64,000 bases of DNA, taken from Cyclospora cayetanensis. Lineage: Eukaryota > Apicomplexa > Conoidasida > Eucoccidiorida > Eimeriidae. Made by a program: the position numbers and the translations under genes. Below the pieces are notes generated by a model. It saw nothing but the letters and a program-made list of their open reading frames with translations. It did not search any database and was not told the DNA's origin. Below, piece after piece: positions 35,301 to 44,330 of this stretch (the first letter of the stretch is position 1; each line of letters starts with the position of its first letter). Location of the stretch: assembly GCF_002999335.1 (NCBI RefSeq), contig NW_020312436.1:186001-250000 (forward strand). The letters are read 5' to 3'.

Positions 35301-38300
35301 TGTGCTTGCATTTCGAAAGAAGCCGCCCGAGCGCAAACGGCAGCGGCGACCGTCTATGCAGCAGCAGCAGCAGGAGTAGTAGTAGCAGGAGGAGCAGCAG
35401 TAGCAGCAGTAGTAGGAGTAGTAGCAGCAGCAGTAGCAGCAGTAGCAGCAAAGCGCACTGTGGCGGCCCCTTTTTAGACAAGACAGTAGGGCAGCCGTAC
35501 GGATTCTCTCCGGGTAGCCCTGTAGAATTAAGAGCAGCAGCAGCAGCAGCACCAGCACCAGCAGCAGCAGCACCAGCACCAGCAGCAGCAGCACCAGCAC
35601 AACATAGGCCTACCTGTACATTGAGATCCCACTTGTACCAGCCCTGTAATCCGTTCGTTCGCCAGTACGCGATCAGAACCGGAGGGGCCACCTCTTTGAT
35701 GTTTGGATATACCAATTTCTCGAGACGGAACGCCTGCAGCCGCAGCGTGCTGCAATAACACCGCTCTATCTGTCTATGCGCGGCCCCTTCCTATATTCAT
35801 CAGCCCTTAGCTTGTGATGATCTGTGCGTTTCCCAGCAAGCGCCTGTGCGCCACTGAAAGAAACTCGGCACAGCCTTACCGTACAGCCTCACAGATAGCC
35901 GCATTACTACCCCGTTCTCCCCGCCATCCCCCCCCCTTCCGCCGCTGCCTTTCGAGTAAGCGCATGAGGCCGCTGCTCTTCACATGACGCACAACTGGGT
36001 CGCACGGGTGGAAGAGGTTGTAGACGCGCAAATTTGGGGGGAGCTGCAACCCCGTCTTCAGTATCTGCAGCGGCAGAAAAAGCAACAGCCGGCGTACAAG
36101 GTGTATGATCGAAACCCCATGCCACCCCCCAGCTGCAGCAGACGGCACAGAGAATGCGCTGCATGCTCCTCGATCTGTGCGGTAAAACGCAGTTCGTCAA
36201 GGGCTCCCCAACATGGCAAAACATCACCGAGAAAAAGCAGGCAACAACAACAAACGCCGCAACAGAAGCAACGGGTGCTGCTGGAAGGGAGGGGGGGGGA
36301 GGATGGGGTCACCTCTGGCGAGTTCAGGAGGAGGAAGGCCGGAAGACAACCTCCGAGCAGAAAAAGACACTCCGCGTTGAAATCCAATTTGGGAACTTCG
36401 CTGGTGGACTTGTGTTGCGTCTGCACGCGTCATGGGGGCGCATGCATGCACACATCTACAAGTGGAAAACAGGGTGTGCGGGGAGTTGGAGAAGGCACAA
36501 ACAGGTGCTGGGAAAACGGCGAAGCGACCAGACGCAGAAACGTATTAGCGTCTGCGCAGAAGCGTACTAGCGTCTACGCAGACGCTAATACGCGAGACAC
36601 ACGGGCCCCAGAGATCCCTCAAAGGGTGTGAACAAAGTGCGAAAAGATCAGATCTGCCTTGCAGCGCATCTTGACTCAAGGGAAACACTGGCAAACGCTG
36701 TGTAAGCGGCCACAGGGATGGCGAGCATACGGGTCTAAAAGACTTTCCGCTAAGGAGTTCGTATGCCATGACGCTGCCGAGGGAGTATCCAAGAAGGCTG
36801 AAGCGGCTGTTGGTGAAACGGCCTGAGGAGTGCTGCAGCCAGCGGCAGAGAAGGACTCAATAAAACACAGGTTTCTAGCGTTGTCTCGGTGCGCAGCCAC
36901 CCTTTCTGCTGCAGTGAGCGCTGCTTGGCGCTGCTGCTTGCTGGGGGTGGCCGTATGAGGACCGCTGGCCTCAACAAGACACAGCTAACCTTACGGAGAC
37001 AGAAGGCGAGGATCCTAAGGAATACTTGCTAACGAAAGAAGGGCAGGGGAAAGTAAGCCACCTTAGGCCAGCATGCGTGCCACGAATGGAAGCACGCGAT
37101 GCATACAGGGCAGAGAGAGCCGCGCCTCCAACAAGGGCTAGCCAGCGAAAGAGCACGTGCTCATGACAGGAAAGGCGACTGCCAGACGCGGCTGTAAAAA
37201 CGCTTACGTGCTTCAGTCGGTGGTAGGCAGCGTTGAGCTGGGCAGCAACTTGCTGCATGATGAAATCTCCGAAGCGCGGCGTCATGAAGAAGAGTAAGTC
37301 CCCCGCGGTTAAGGTCAGGAGCCGCCGCATTTCATACATAGAGGAGATGCCGATGCTCTGAAACAAGCTGAAAAGAAATAGAGCCTCACAGCGGAGGCGC
37401 ACACGGAGACAGCTAGACAGACGGCCAAACAAATCCTCATTCAAACGGCGGAGGAGCACCAGGGGCAGGCAGTAGTCACACAGAGGGTCAGCGCGCAAAA
37501 AGCAGAGAGGGTCCACGACACAGATGCGGCACGCAACAAAACGAAGCAGCACGAATAAAAGCGCTCATAACTCTTGTTGGGAAGACTCTAAGGGCAGACC
37601 AACAGGAACGCGTTGAGGGTAGACAGGAGAAGAAGACGTTGTTAAGGCACTGATTCGTGGAGCAGAAAGGCACCCTCGGCGAGGGAGGGAGGAAGGAGCC
37701 AGGAATAAGCAGGAGCATTACCAAGAGAAAGGAAAACGTGCGTCTTGGTACGCGCAGACAGACGACAGCGAGAGAGCGAGAGAGAGAGAGAGAGAGAGAC
37801 GAAACGAGTAAAGCGAGGCAGACGAGAAACAGAGGCGGTGGGAGGCCGCGGTATGAGGAGAAGGTCGAGAAAGGGAAGAAGAGGTAAAGATGAAGCGCAA
37901 ATACTCTCGTCTAGAGGGGCTTAGCAGGGAAGTTCGGGTCTGACTGGTCTTGTGCTTCCACAATGCATCTTTTCCAGTTGATGGCGAGGACGTGAACGCT
38001 CACTGGCTTTCTCCAATACCACAAAGAGTTCACGCATCTGAAGGCATAGCAGCAGCACCACCAGCGTCTTCACATTTCCGCTCGCTGCGGCAGAGCAGGT
38101 GCAGCACGCGTGTTTCCCTAAGGCCTGCTGCAAAGGTAACTTCGCAGCACCGCCTCTTTGAACGTGTAGGAGAGGCAGGCAGCTCCCCACGAGACGCTGT
38201 CTCATGATCATCCGCGGCTCTGCCGCCGATCATTGGACGCACGGCCTTGGTAAGGAGATTAAGAGATGCACAGCATGGCATGGCATGGCATGCGCGCGAG

Positions 38301-40759
38301 AGGCGCAAACACGGCAAGGCACAATACGCAGCACATCCTTGTTCTTTTTTGGAGTTTGCACTGGTTTCTGCCTGTCTGCCTGCCTATTCGCCTGCCTATC
38401 TGCCTGCTTGGTGGATGCATAAGGGAGTGAGTAGGCGAGTATATCAATAGAAGCAGCGCTACCTGATGGAATGCCTGAGCTGCTCTTGCTGACAAACTTC
38501 GTGCTGAGAGCCGCAGCCGATGCCGTGAATGACGAGGAGCACGTGTTCTACAGGTGCACACTTGTCTGCCTCCCCGAGGAGGAAAGAATCTGCTGGTTCT
38601 TCTCCAGCGTCGGCGGATGCTGTTGCCGCTGCGGCAGTCTCGGATACTGCCGTCCCCTGAACTGCACACAACAGGTCAGAAGGGGAGGGCCTTGATTGCC
38701 CAGAGAGGCCGTTGAAAGTCTCAGGCCGCAGCGGCAGCAATTCTGTCAATCTATTGATGCCCTCCATCTGTAGATCCTCGCCAAGAGAAACTGCTGCCGC
38801 TGCGGCGGCTCTGCGAGCAGCAGCAGCGGCCTCCTCCTCCTCCTTCTCCCTCTGCCAACTGGGGGCTCCTTCAGCGTCTGCTGCCGAGGAAGACTCTCCT
38901 GCATTGTGTCTGTTTTCCGCGTTCAGCAGCGCCTCATCTGTCAGAATCGTGTTCACCTCCTGCAGCTGCTGCTGAGCGGCGATGCTGCGACTGCTGCCAA
39001 GAGCGAGCAGACGGCTGCGCAGATTCAGAGGACTGCGTTGAGGGCCTGTTACTCCTGCCCTTGACACGATCTCTCCCTCGTCTGCCTCGAAATCAAAAGA
39101 ACTGCTGCTGCTGCTCCTGCGGCTGCCACTGGCGCCCTTCTGCCGCGTCGCCGAGGGGGCTAGTAAAGGATCCATCCCCCCCCCCTTCGCACTGCCGCTT
39201 GAGGCCTCTTCGGGAGAAGCGCCTCCCGTTGGATCCACCCCCCCCTCGCTGCCGTCAAAGGAGGCTTTCTGCTGTTGTGTCGCGGCCTCTTCATACCACT
39301 CGTCGAGACTTGAAGATTCAGACGTTGGCTGCCCCGCGAGGAGTCTCGCTGGAACTGAAGCTGCAGACTGTGGAAGCGCTGCTTGAAAGTGGGGGAATAG
39401 GAGCTGAGGGACTGCCTCGCTCGTCACTTCGAAAGACTCGTGTCTCAAAGCCTCCGCGTTCTGTAGCTTGGCCTCTTCCAAGCCGACCGCCTCCTCAATT
39501 TGCACAACTGATGCTGAAGCCGAGGATCCGTAAAGCGAGGACTGCGGCCTGCTCTGCCGCAGGGCGTCGCGGAGGCGTTGCAAAGCTCTCTGTTGCACTG
39601 AATGACGCTGCGCTCCTGCGCCTGCTCCCTCTGCTGCTGCTGCAGTTGCTACAGCACCATCTCCCGCGGCCAGATCTCCTACCGGCTGTGCTGCAGAAGC
39701 TGCCGAAGGCTCCTCCAGAAAATTGCCGGAAGAAATGCCTCGTAACAAAGAGTCCCACATGTTTTGAGCGCTCTGCTGCGTCGGCAGATGCCGGGGAGAA
39801 GGCGGTCGACGCGGAAAATGCCGCAGTGTCGGTGCTGTTGCGACCCTTCGCGCCTCAGAAAACTTACGCCAGCAACGGACACACACGGACCGGCAGGAAC
39901 GGCGGGAGGCAAAGACGTTACGGAAAGCCGATTCAATGAAATCCTCGCGCTGCTGCAACAGCCTGTTGTAAATGCTGCTGCTCTTGCGACGCGGGTTCCT
40001 GATGACTGGGATCCCGCTGTCGCCAATGCAGCAAAAAACACACTTACCTGCACTTGCTGCGGGTGGGGTTACCGCAATATTTAGCCTGTCACGGACGCAG
40101 CGACTGCTAGGACAGCAACAGCAGGAGCAGTTGCAGCAGGAAAGTCATGAAAATTCATGCGCACAGGAAGGCAGGATTGACCGCAGAAGCTTCGCGCGCG
40201 TTTGCTCTCAAACACGCTGCTTTTCGTTTGAAGACCACTGGAGGGCCCTTCGGCTAGCAGCAGCCGCCGCCAAGGTAACAAGCGTGGCGAAAAACACGAG
40301 TGCTACATGTAGAGGTTTGCATACTCTCTTCTCCGAAACACTAGAAGAAATGCCAAAGCAGAAGGTGAAGCAGACTAAGTATACACTGCTCCGGCGCGTG
40401 TTGTCTAGGAACATAAAGACAGATCTCAAGGTAGTAGCAGCCGCAGCAGTGGCGGGAACAGGGGCTGCTGCCTTTTTGTGCTATTGCCAAACGGCCTGCG
40501 AGCCTATACGCGTTCTGGTGCTCTTGAATCGCGTTCATGTCCATGTATGTGCTCTTTGCTGCATTTCAATTAATATAACACTGCGAGTTTTCTTTGGTTT
40601 ACCGAGGCTGCGGAATTGAAGTCGGCACCGCGCCTCCTCGTGCCCGGCCGGCAACTGCTGTGGATTTCTCACCTCGTTGCACGATTTCCGCATGAAATAT
40701 CCCCTTACTTCCTCTAGGGCGATCTCATAAACTGGTGCCTGCCTTCCTATCGTCAGCAT
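31465..40759 (-). CDS. DDHD-domain phospholipase A1 (PA-PLA1 family), multi-exon
   Basis: PA-PLA1/DDHD enzymes cleave the sn-1 chain of phosphatidic acid and related lipids at Golgi, ER or mitochondrial membranes. The order of motifs fits DDHD1/DDHD2: exon 40673-40759, then [11 protein letters not shown] and [13 protein letters not shown] (~39.95 kb), [14 protein letters not shown] (~38.5 kb), and the exon 38037-37945 with [11 protein letters not shown]. Exon 37367-37208 ([16 protein letters not shown]) precedes the nucleophile elbow [10 protein letters not shown] (36.75-36.80 kb), where Ser is the predicted catalytic residue; then come [15 protein letters not shown] (36.0 kb), RLDYQLQ (32.5 kb) and the last exon ending at 31465 with [10 protein letters not shown]. 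The 1,460-bp exon after the start is Ser/Ala/Gln-rich. Several exon ends, and the Ser-rich insertion at 33.5-34.0 kb, are unresolved. The start codon is the only ATG in the first exon frame. Confidence 0.75.
32247..32365. repeat. (TA)n / TATACATA microsatellite in phospholipase intron
   Basis: About 50 bp of pure TA dinucleotide is followed by alternating tatgtatatacata blocks. It lies between the last two recognised exons of the DDHD gene. Confidence 0.95.
32760..33005. repeat. Long ACAT/ATAC microsatellite in phospholipase intron
   Basis: About 245 bp built from acatatacat and catgtacat units. Frames through it read Tyr/Ile/His repeats on both strands and are not genes. It sits just upstream, in coding order, of the exon with the RLDYQLQ motif. 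Confidence 0.95.
34264..34478 (+). repeat. GACAGAGA purine microsatellite in phospholipase intron
   Basis: A purine-rich array of agacagagag and cagacagag units. On the minus (transcribed) strand it is a C/T-rich tract. Open frames in several phases, coding Ser/Leu/Cys or Arg/Glu runs, are products of the repeat. Confidence 0.95.
35358..35452. repeat. AGC/AGT trinucleotide array
   Basis: Mixed gcagca, gtagta and ggagga triplets; the minus strand reads as Leu/Tyr/Cys-only frames. It probably lies in an intron, because the flanking exon block [12 protein letters not shown] (near 35.68 kb) ends before a second AGC/ACC array at 35538-35600. Confidence 0.85.
36541..36592. repeat. Perfect 16-bp inverted repeat with 20-bp loop
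   Basis: The arm cgtattagcgtctgcg at 36541-36556 is matched exactly by its reverse complement at 36577-36592. The loop also contains gcgtactagcgtcta, a partial third copy. It is in the intron between the GYSLGS exon and the HPCDP exon of the phospholipase gene, so the pre-mRNA could form a stable stem-loop. Confidence 0.9.
37770..37800 (+). repeat. (GA)n microsatellite in phospholipase intron
   Basis: About 30 bp of near-pure GA dinucleotide lies between the exons ending at 37945 and starting at 37367. It is a C/T tract on the transcribed strand. Confidence 0.9.
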
Positions 40760-40834
40760 CTGGAGCTGCAGCAGTTGCGCTTGCAGCGTGTTGCTCGTCC
40801 GCAACCCCACGCCTGCCGCTTCCTGCCATACACA
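40760..40834. promoter_or_regulatory. 75-bp divergent interval between two start codons
   Basis: The phospholipase start codon (40759, minus) and the PDAP1-like start codon (40835, plus) are separated by only 75 bp. If both starts are right, promoters and 5' untranslated regions must overlap here or lie inside each other's first exons. The interval is GC-rich, with a ccgcttcctgccatacacaa stretch directly before the plus-strand ATG. Confidence 0.45.
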
Positions 40835-42374
40835 ATGCCCAGTAGAGGCGCTCCGGGGGGCCCAGGCGGAAGGCGAGGAGGCTCCCGGGGAGGCCGTGGC
40901 TCTAAGCCTCAGAGAGGCAGTCGCAGTATTCCTACAGAGGAGGAAGTGCTCGCAAGGAACGCGGGACCGTCGGAGAGCAGCGAGCAGTCAGACGAGCAGA
41001 CAGAAGAGGAGCTGCAGCAACCAAGGAGGGGTCCAGCCTTCGTAGCGAACAGTGACGTGAGTCTCAGCAGCTGCGGCGGCACCCAGCCCTTCCTTATCCT
41101 GTGCCCCCTGCTTCTTCCATGATGCGCATGCAAGCATGCATGCATGCATGCACGTTGTTTCTTCTGTACATCCTCAGGACGAAGAGCCACTGGTGGGACC
41201 TTGATTGCCTTCTCGCCCCTTCCTGCGTTCCCTAGCGGATTTCCATGGCATGCAGTGCTCCTCGCTCAACAAGGGCTGCCGTTCTGTGGTCTTCCCTCCC
41301 CAGTGCACATCTGTTGGAGACGAGTGACTACAACAAGCTACTCTTAGGGAGGAGCTTGCTGGATTTGACCCTGTTGCTTGTATCGCTGTACAGGGGAGTA
41401 GAAGAGGTCGTAGGACAGGATGGGGGCGTCTTCTGGACGCAGGGAACCGAGGGGTGGTTGCTCGTGCGTGAAGGGGGGGTTGTCAGGTCCGTGTTGCAGT
41501 GTGCTTTGTGCTTCTGCTGCTATTTCAGCTGGGGGGAGGAAATCCTAACAGGGACGGAGCTGCGATCGAACATCGGGGACCATCGCGGCGCGAGAGGGAA
41601 GCCATGGAGAAGGCCAAGCAGGCAGCCCTTATGCAGGTGATCTTTCCCCGCCTTCTGTGCTTGGTTTCGCTCGCTGTTTCTGCGTGCTCCTGTCTTTCGG
41701 TGCGATCATTTTTTGTGTATGCTCGCTTCTCGCTGCGGCTCGTGGGAGGGAGGCGCCTTGATAGGCTTGTTGTCGCGCTGCTAGACTAGCGTGGTCAGCA
41801 CTTCTGACTGCCGGTCGCCTCCTAGCTCCTCGGCGCAGCCACAGGAGGATGCCAGAAAGCATTCTTGTAACAGGGAGGGGGCCCTTGATACGGGGGTGGG
41901 GCCTCTATAGGGTAGAGAGTGCGTAAGATTGTACGAGGCAGCCTAGCGGCTGGTGTCGAGGCGCACAGAGAGCAGCTCTTTGCGAAGCCGTTTGGCCAAC
42001 ACAGCCTCCATGGTAGAGGCGTGTTTGATGACTCTGTTGCTTCTTCAGAAGCTCCAAGCTGAAGGAAAAACAAGCCGTGCCAAGGCAGACCTTGCCAGGT
42101 GGGTTGCTCAATACGGAGGACACAAGGGCGAGAGGCTACTTTTCCCCGTGTGTTTTGCCACGTGCCCTGCCTGGCTCGGAGCTGTGTTGACGCCATGGCC
42201 GCTACAAGATAACAGCGCCAGAAGAGCATTGGCTGCCGCCGATGCTCACACCTTCCTCCTACGTATTCATCGGCTTGCATGGAGTGTATGTTTGTTCTGC
42301 CGGCTTGCAGACTGGCTGAAGTTCGAAAGAGGAGAGAAGAGGCAGAACGCGCCAGAAGCGGCACGTCTTCCTAA
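40835..42374 (+). CDS. PDAP1 / PP28-family casein-kinase substrate phosphoprotein
   Basis: PDAP1 (28 kDa heat- and acid-stable phosphoprotein) is a small conserved charged protein of poorly known function. Exon 1 (40835-41056) encodes a Gly/Arg-rich start followed by an acidic Ser stretch like the family N-terminus. Exon 41529-41636 gives LGGGNPNRDG and SRREREAMEKAKQ, matching the family ENPNR and SRREREEIEKQ motifs. Exon 42049-42098 gives EGKTSRAKADLA, and exon 42311-42374 gives RLAEVRKRREEAERARSG and the stop. Splice phases of the last three agree. Between 41178 and 41409 one or two very short exons are expected (GACGAAGAGCC after an acceptor, and GGAGTAGAAGAG coding GVEE before a donor), but their joins are not resolved. 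The start lies 75 bp from the divergent phospholipase gene. Confidence 0.8.
41125..41153. repeat. (GCAT)n tetranucleotide repeat in intron 1 of the PDAP1-like gene
   Basis: Repeated gcatgcatgcatg tetramers form a self-complementary run close to the 3' end of the first intron, about 25 bp before the acceptor at 41177. Confidence 0.85.
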
Positions 42375-42690
42375 GCCTCTCTTAATATTAAAAGCGCTAG
42401 AAGCAGCAGTACCAGCTGCCTTCGCAGGTCCGCATATGCGAAAACTCAACAGAGGTCGGGTGACTCTGTTGCGCGGCGAATTCCCGCCATGGCTTATGGT
42501 CTGCTTGCCACCAGCACTACCACTTAGTGTTGCCACAGCCTCATCGTATTGCTGGCTGCACTGTCGCTTGTGCTTTAGGGGTGCAGCATAGTCTGCAACT
42601 TGAATACTTAGCAGCAGGCTCTTGAGGGATTGCCTCTGCCGAGGGGGAGGGCAGGGAGGGATAAGGAGACACAACGGCAGAGAGGCGTCG

Positions 42691-44233
42691 CTAGTTTGTG
42701 CCTATGATAGAACTGCAGCGGAGAGCCACGTCCTTCAGCTGGGTTCCCAGTATAGAGGCCTTTTCAGAGATGGAAAGGCGCGCGGAAGGGGTGCCAGCGT
42801 TTCCGCCAGTTATAGACTGCCGTGGTTTAATGAAGCTGCGGCGGGACCGGCTTTTGTGGGTCTTCATATCTCGCGAAACCAGAGCATGCAGAAGCTGCTT
42901 TAAGAAATCGTTCTTATCGTATATACCTGCAGAGCCGCTCACCAGACCAACTGCAATGAGATAGGGGGACTAGCATGGGGTACAGTTTGATGGTAGTGTG
43001 GTGACTTGAAAAGCTGTATACATGCCAGGAAAGGACAGTTACTTCGAGACATATATGTTTCAAACAATCGTTGCCCGAAGTGATGCCAATGAAGGGGCTA
43101 AGGGGTGATTGACTGGCAAGAAAATAAGAATAGCGGCATAGTTGGAGTGCGCAGGGCAAACCCTCACCTGTGAGAGCCCTGGCAGACACCTGCGCCCAGG
43201 TGCTGCAAAGTCCCTGATCGACGAATGCCTGAAATTCTTCTGCAGTAGCTTCTGCCTTGCGTTCCGAAACGGAGTCGGCCTTCGTGGCCAACAGGCACAC
43301 TATGGCGTCGGGTGCGTATTTGCGGCACTCTGCCATTGCTGTCCTTGTAAGCCAGCGGGTCGCGGTGCTCTTACAGGTCGAGGACTGCCCGTCCACGCAT
43401 ACCAACATTGCCCTGGTACCCCGCCAGAAAAGTTCACCAGCAGGATAATTTCCAAACTGACGCAGCACAGAGAGGCCAGGGCTAACTGCGGTCTGGGAGT
43501 GTCTGACCCCATAATTTCTCATCATTGGCACTGCATGGGGTTTATTGGCCTACATATGCAGTGGAAGAAAAGGAAGTGCACGGGGAAACTTGAGACTGAC
43601 CCCCCTATGGGTATCCCAAAAATCGACATTCACAATACAGGCAGCCGGTTCTGAAATCGCCCAGGACTTGGTTCCCAGACGCATGGACCAAGTAGGCTCA
43701 GGGTGGGAGCTGAAGTTGTTACTAATGTACCTGCATCAGTTACAAGTCTCAGTTGCCTCTTCTGTCTGCCCTTCCACCTACTCTATAACTCAATAGTAGC
43801 TTGTGGATTTGCCTACCGTGGTTCTGTGCTGCATGGCCATAGATGTGAAGTACATGGGTGGATATGCAGCGTGCTTGCCCTTGTATTGGCCTTTCGTGTC
43901 ACTAAGTGGTGGAAAAAGCTTCAGTGTCAGTGTTCATGTTTTTCGACGAGAATAGACAAAAGTAGACAATCAGGAAGCGCTAGACAGGTCGTAAGAGAAG
44001 CCACTGATACAAATGACGCAGTGTATACGGGATCAACGGGTTACTAATTAAGACTCAGCGGATGCAGCTGCTACCGGGTATTTGCGTCACTGTATTTACC
44101 TGTTCACTATACTTGTCTTGCCGGACTTCGGGTCACCAATAACTACAATTTTCTCGTGAAAAACCGGCAAGGCCTCCATGACGCTGTCATCCAGAAGTGT
44201 GCTCGACAAATCAGGTTTCCTAAATTTCCACAT
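42691..44233 (-). CDS. Atypical Rab-like small GTPase (4 exons, 262 residues)
   Basis: Exons in coding order are 44233-44100, 43730-43601, 43456-43168 and 42926-42691; all joins keep phase and give 262 residues. The fold order is Rab-like: KIVVIGDPKSGKTSIVNR with the P-loop GDPKSGKT at 33-40, YISNNFSSHPEPTWS in the switch I place, VNVDFWDTHRG (79-88), LFWRGTRAMLVCVD, then LLATKAD (143-149) and VSAR (178-181) in the NKxD and SAK places. Normal Rabs have WDTAGQE; here the Gly and the catalytic Gln are missing (DTHRG), NKxD is TKAD, and no C-terminal Cys exists for prenylation. GTP hydrolysis is thus probably impaired, and the membrane role uncertain. Donor GTCAGT after exon 2 is weak. It converges with the PDAP1-like gene, 316 bp apart, and has no homopolymer runs. 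Intraflagellar Rab-like proteins are possible relatives. Confidence 0.78.
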
Positions 44234-44236
44234 TGT

Positions 44237-44330
44237 CTAGTAATAAACTCTACGAAGCGCAATTGCTACTGGAAAGGGGGGGTCTAGTAATAAACTTTGT
44301 GAAGTGCAATTCCTACTGGAAAGGGGGCCA
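44237..44330. repeat. 47-bp imperfect tandem duplication beside the Rab-like start
   Basis: The unit ctagtaataaact followed by gaag-gcaatt and ctactggaaaggggg occurs at 44237 and again at 44284. The first copy begins 4 bp upstream of the GTPase start codon, so the pair lies in its promoter or leader. Confidence 0.8.
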
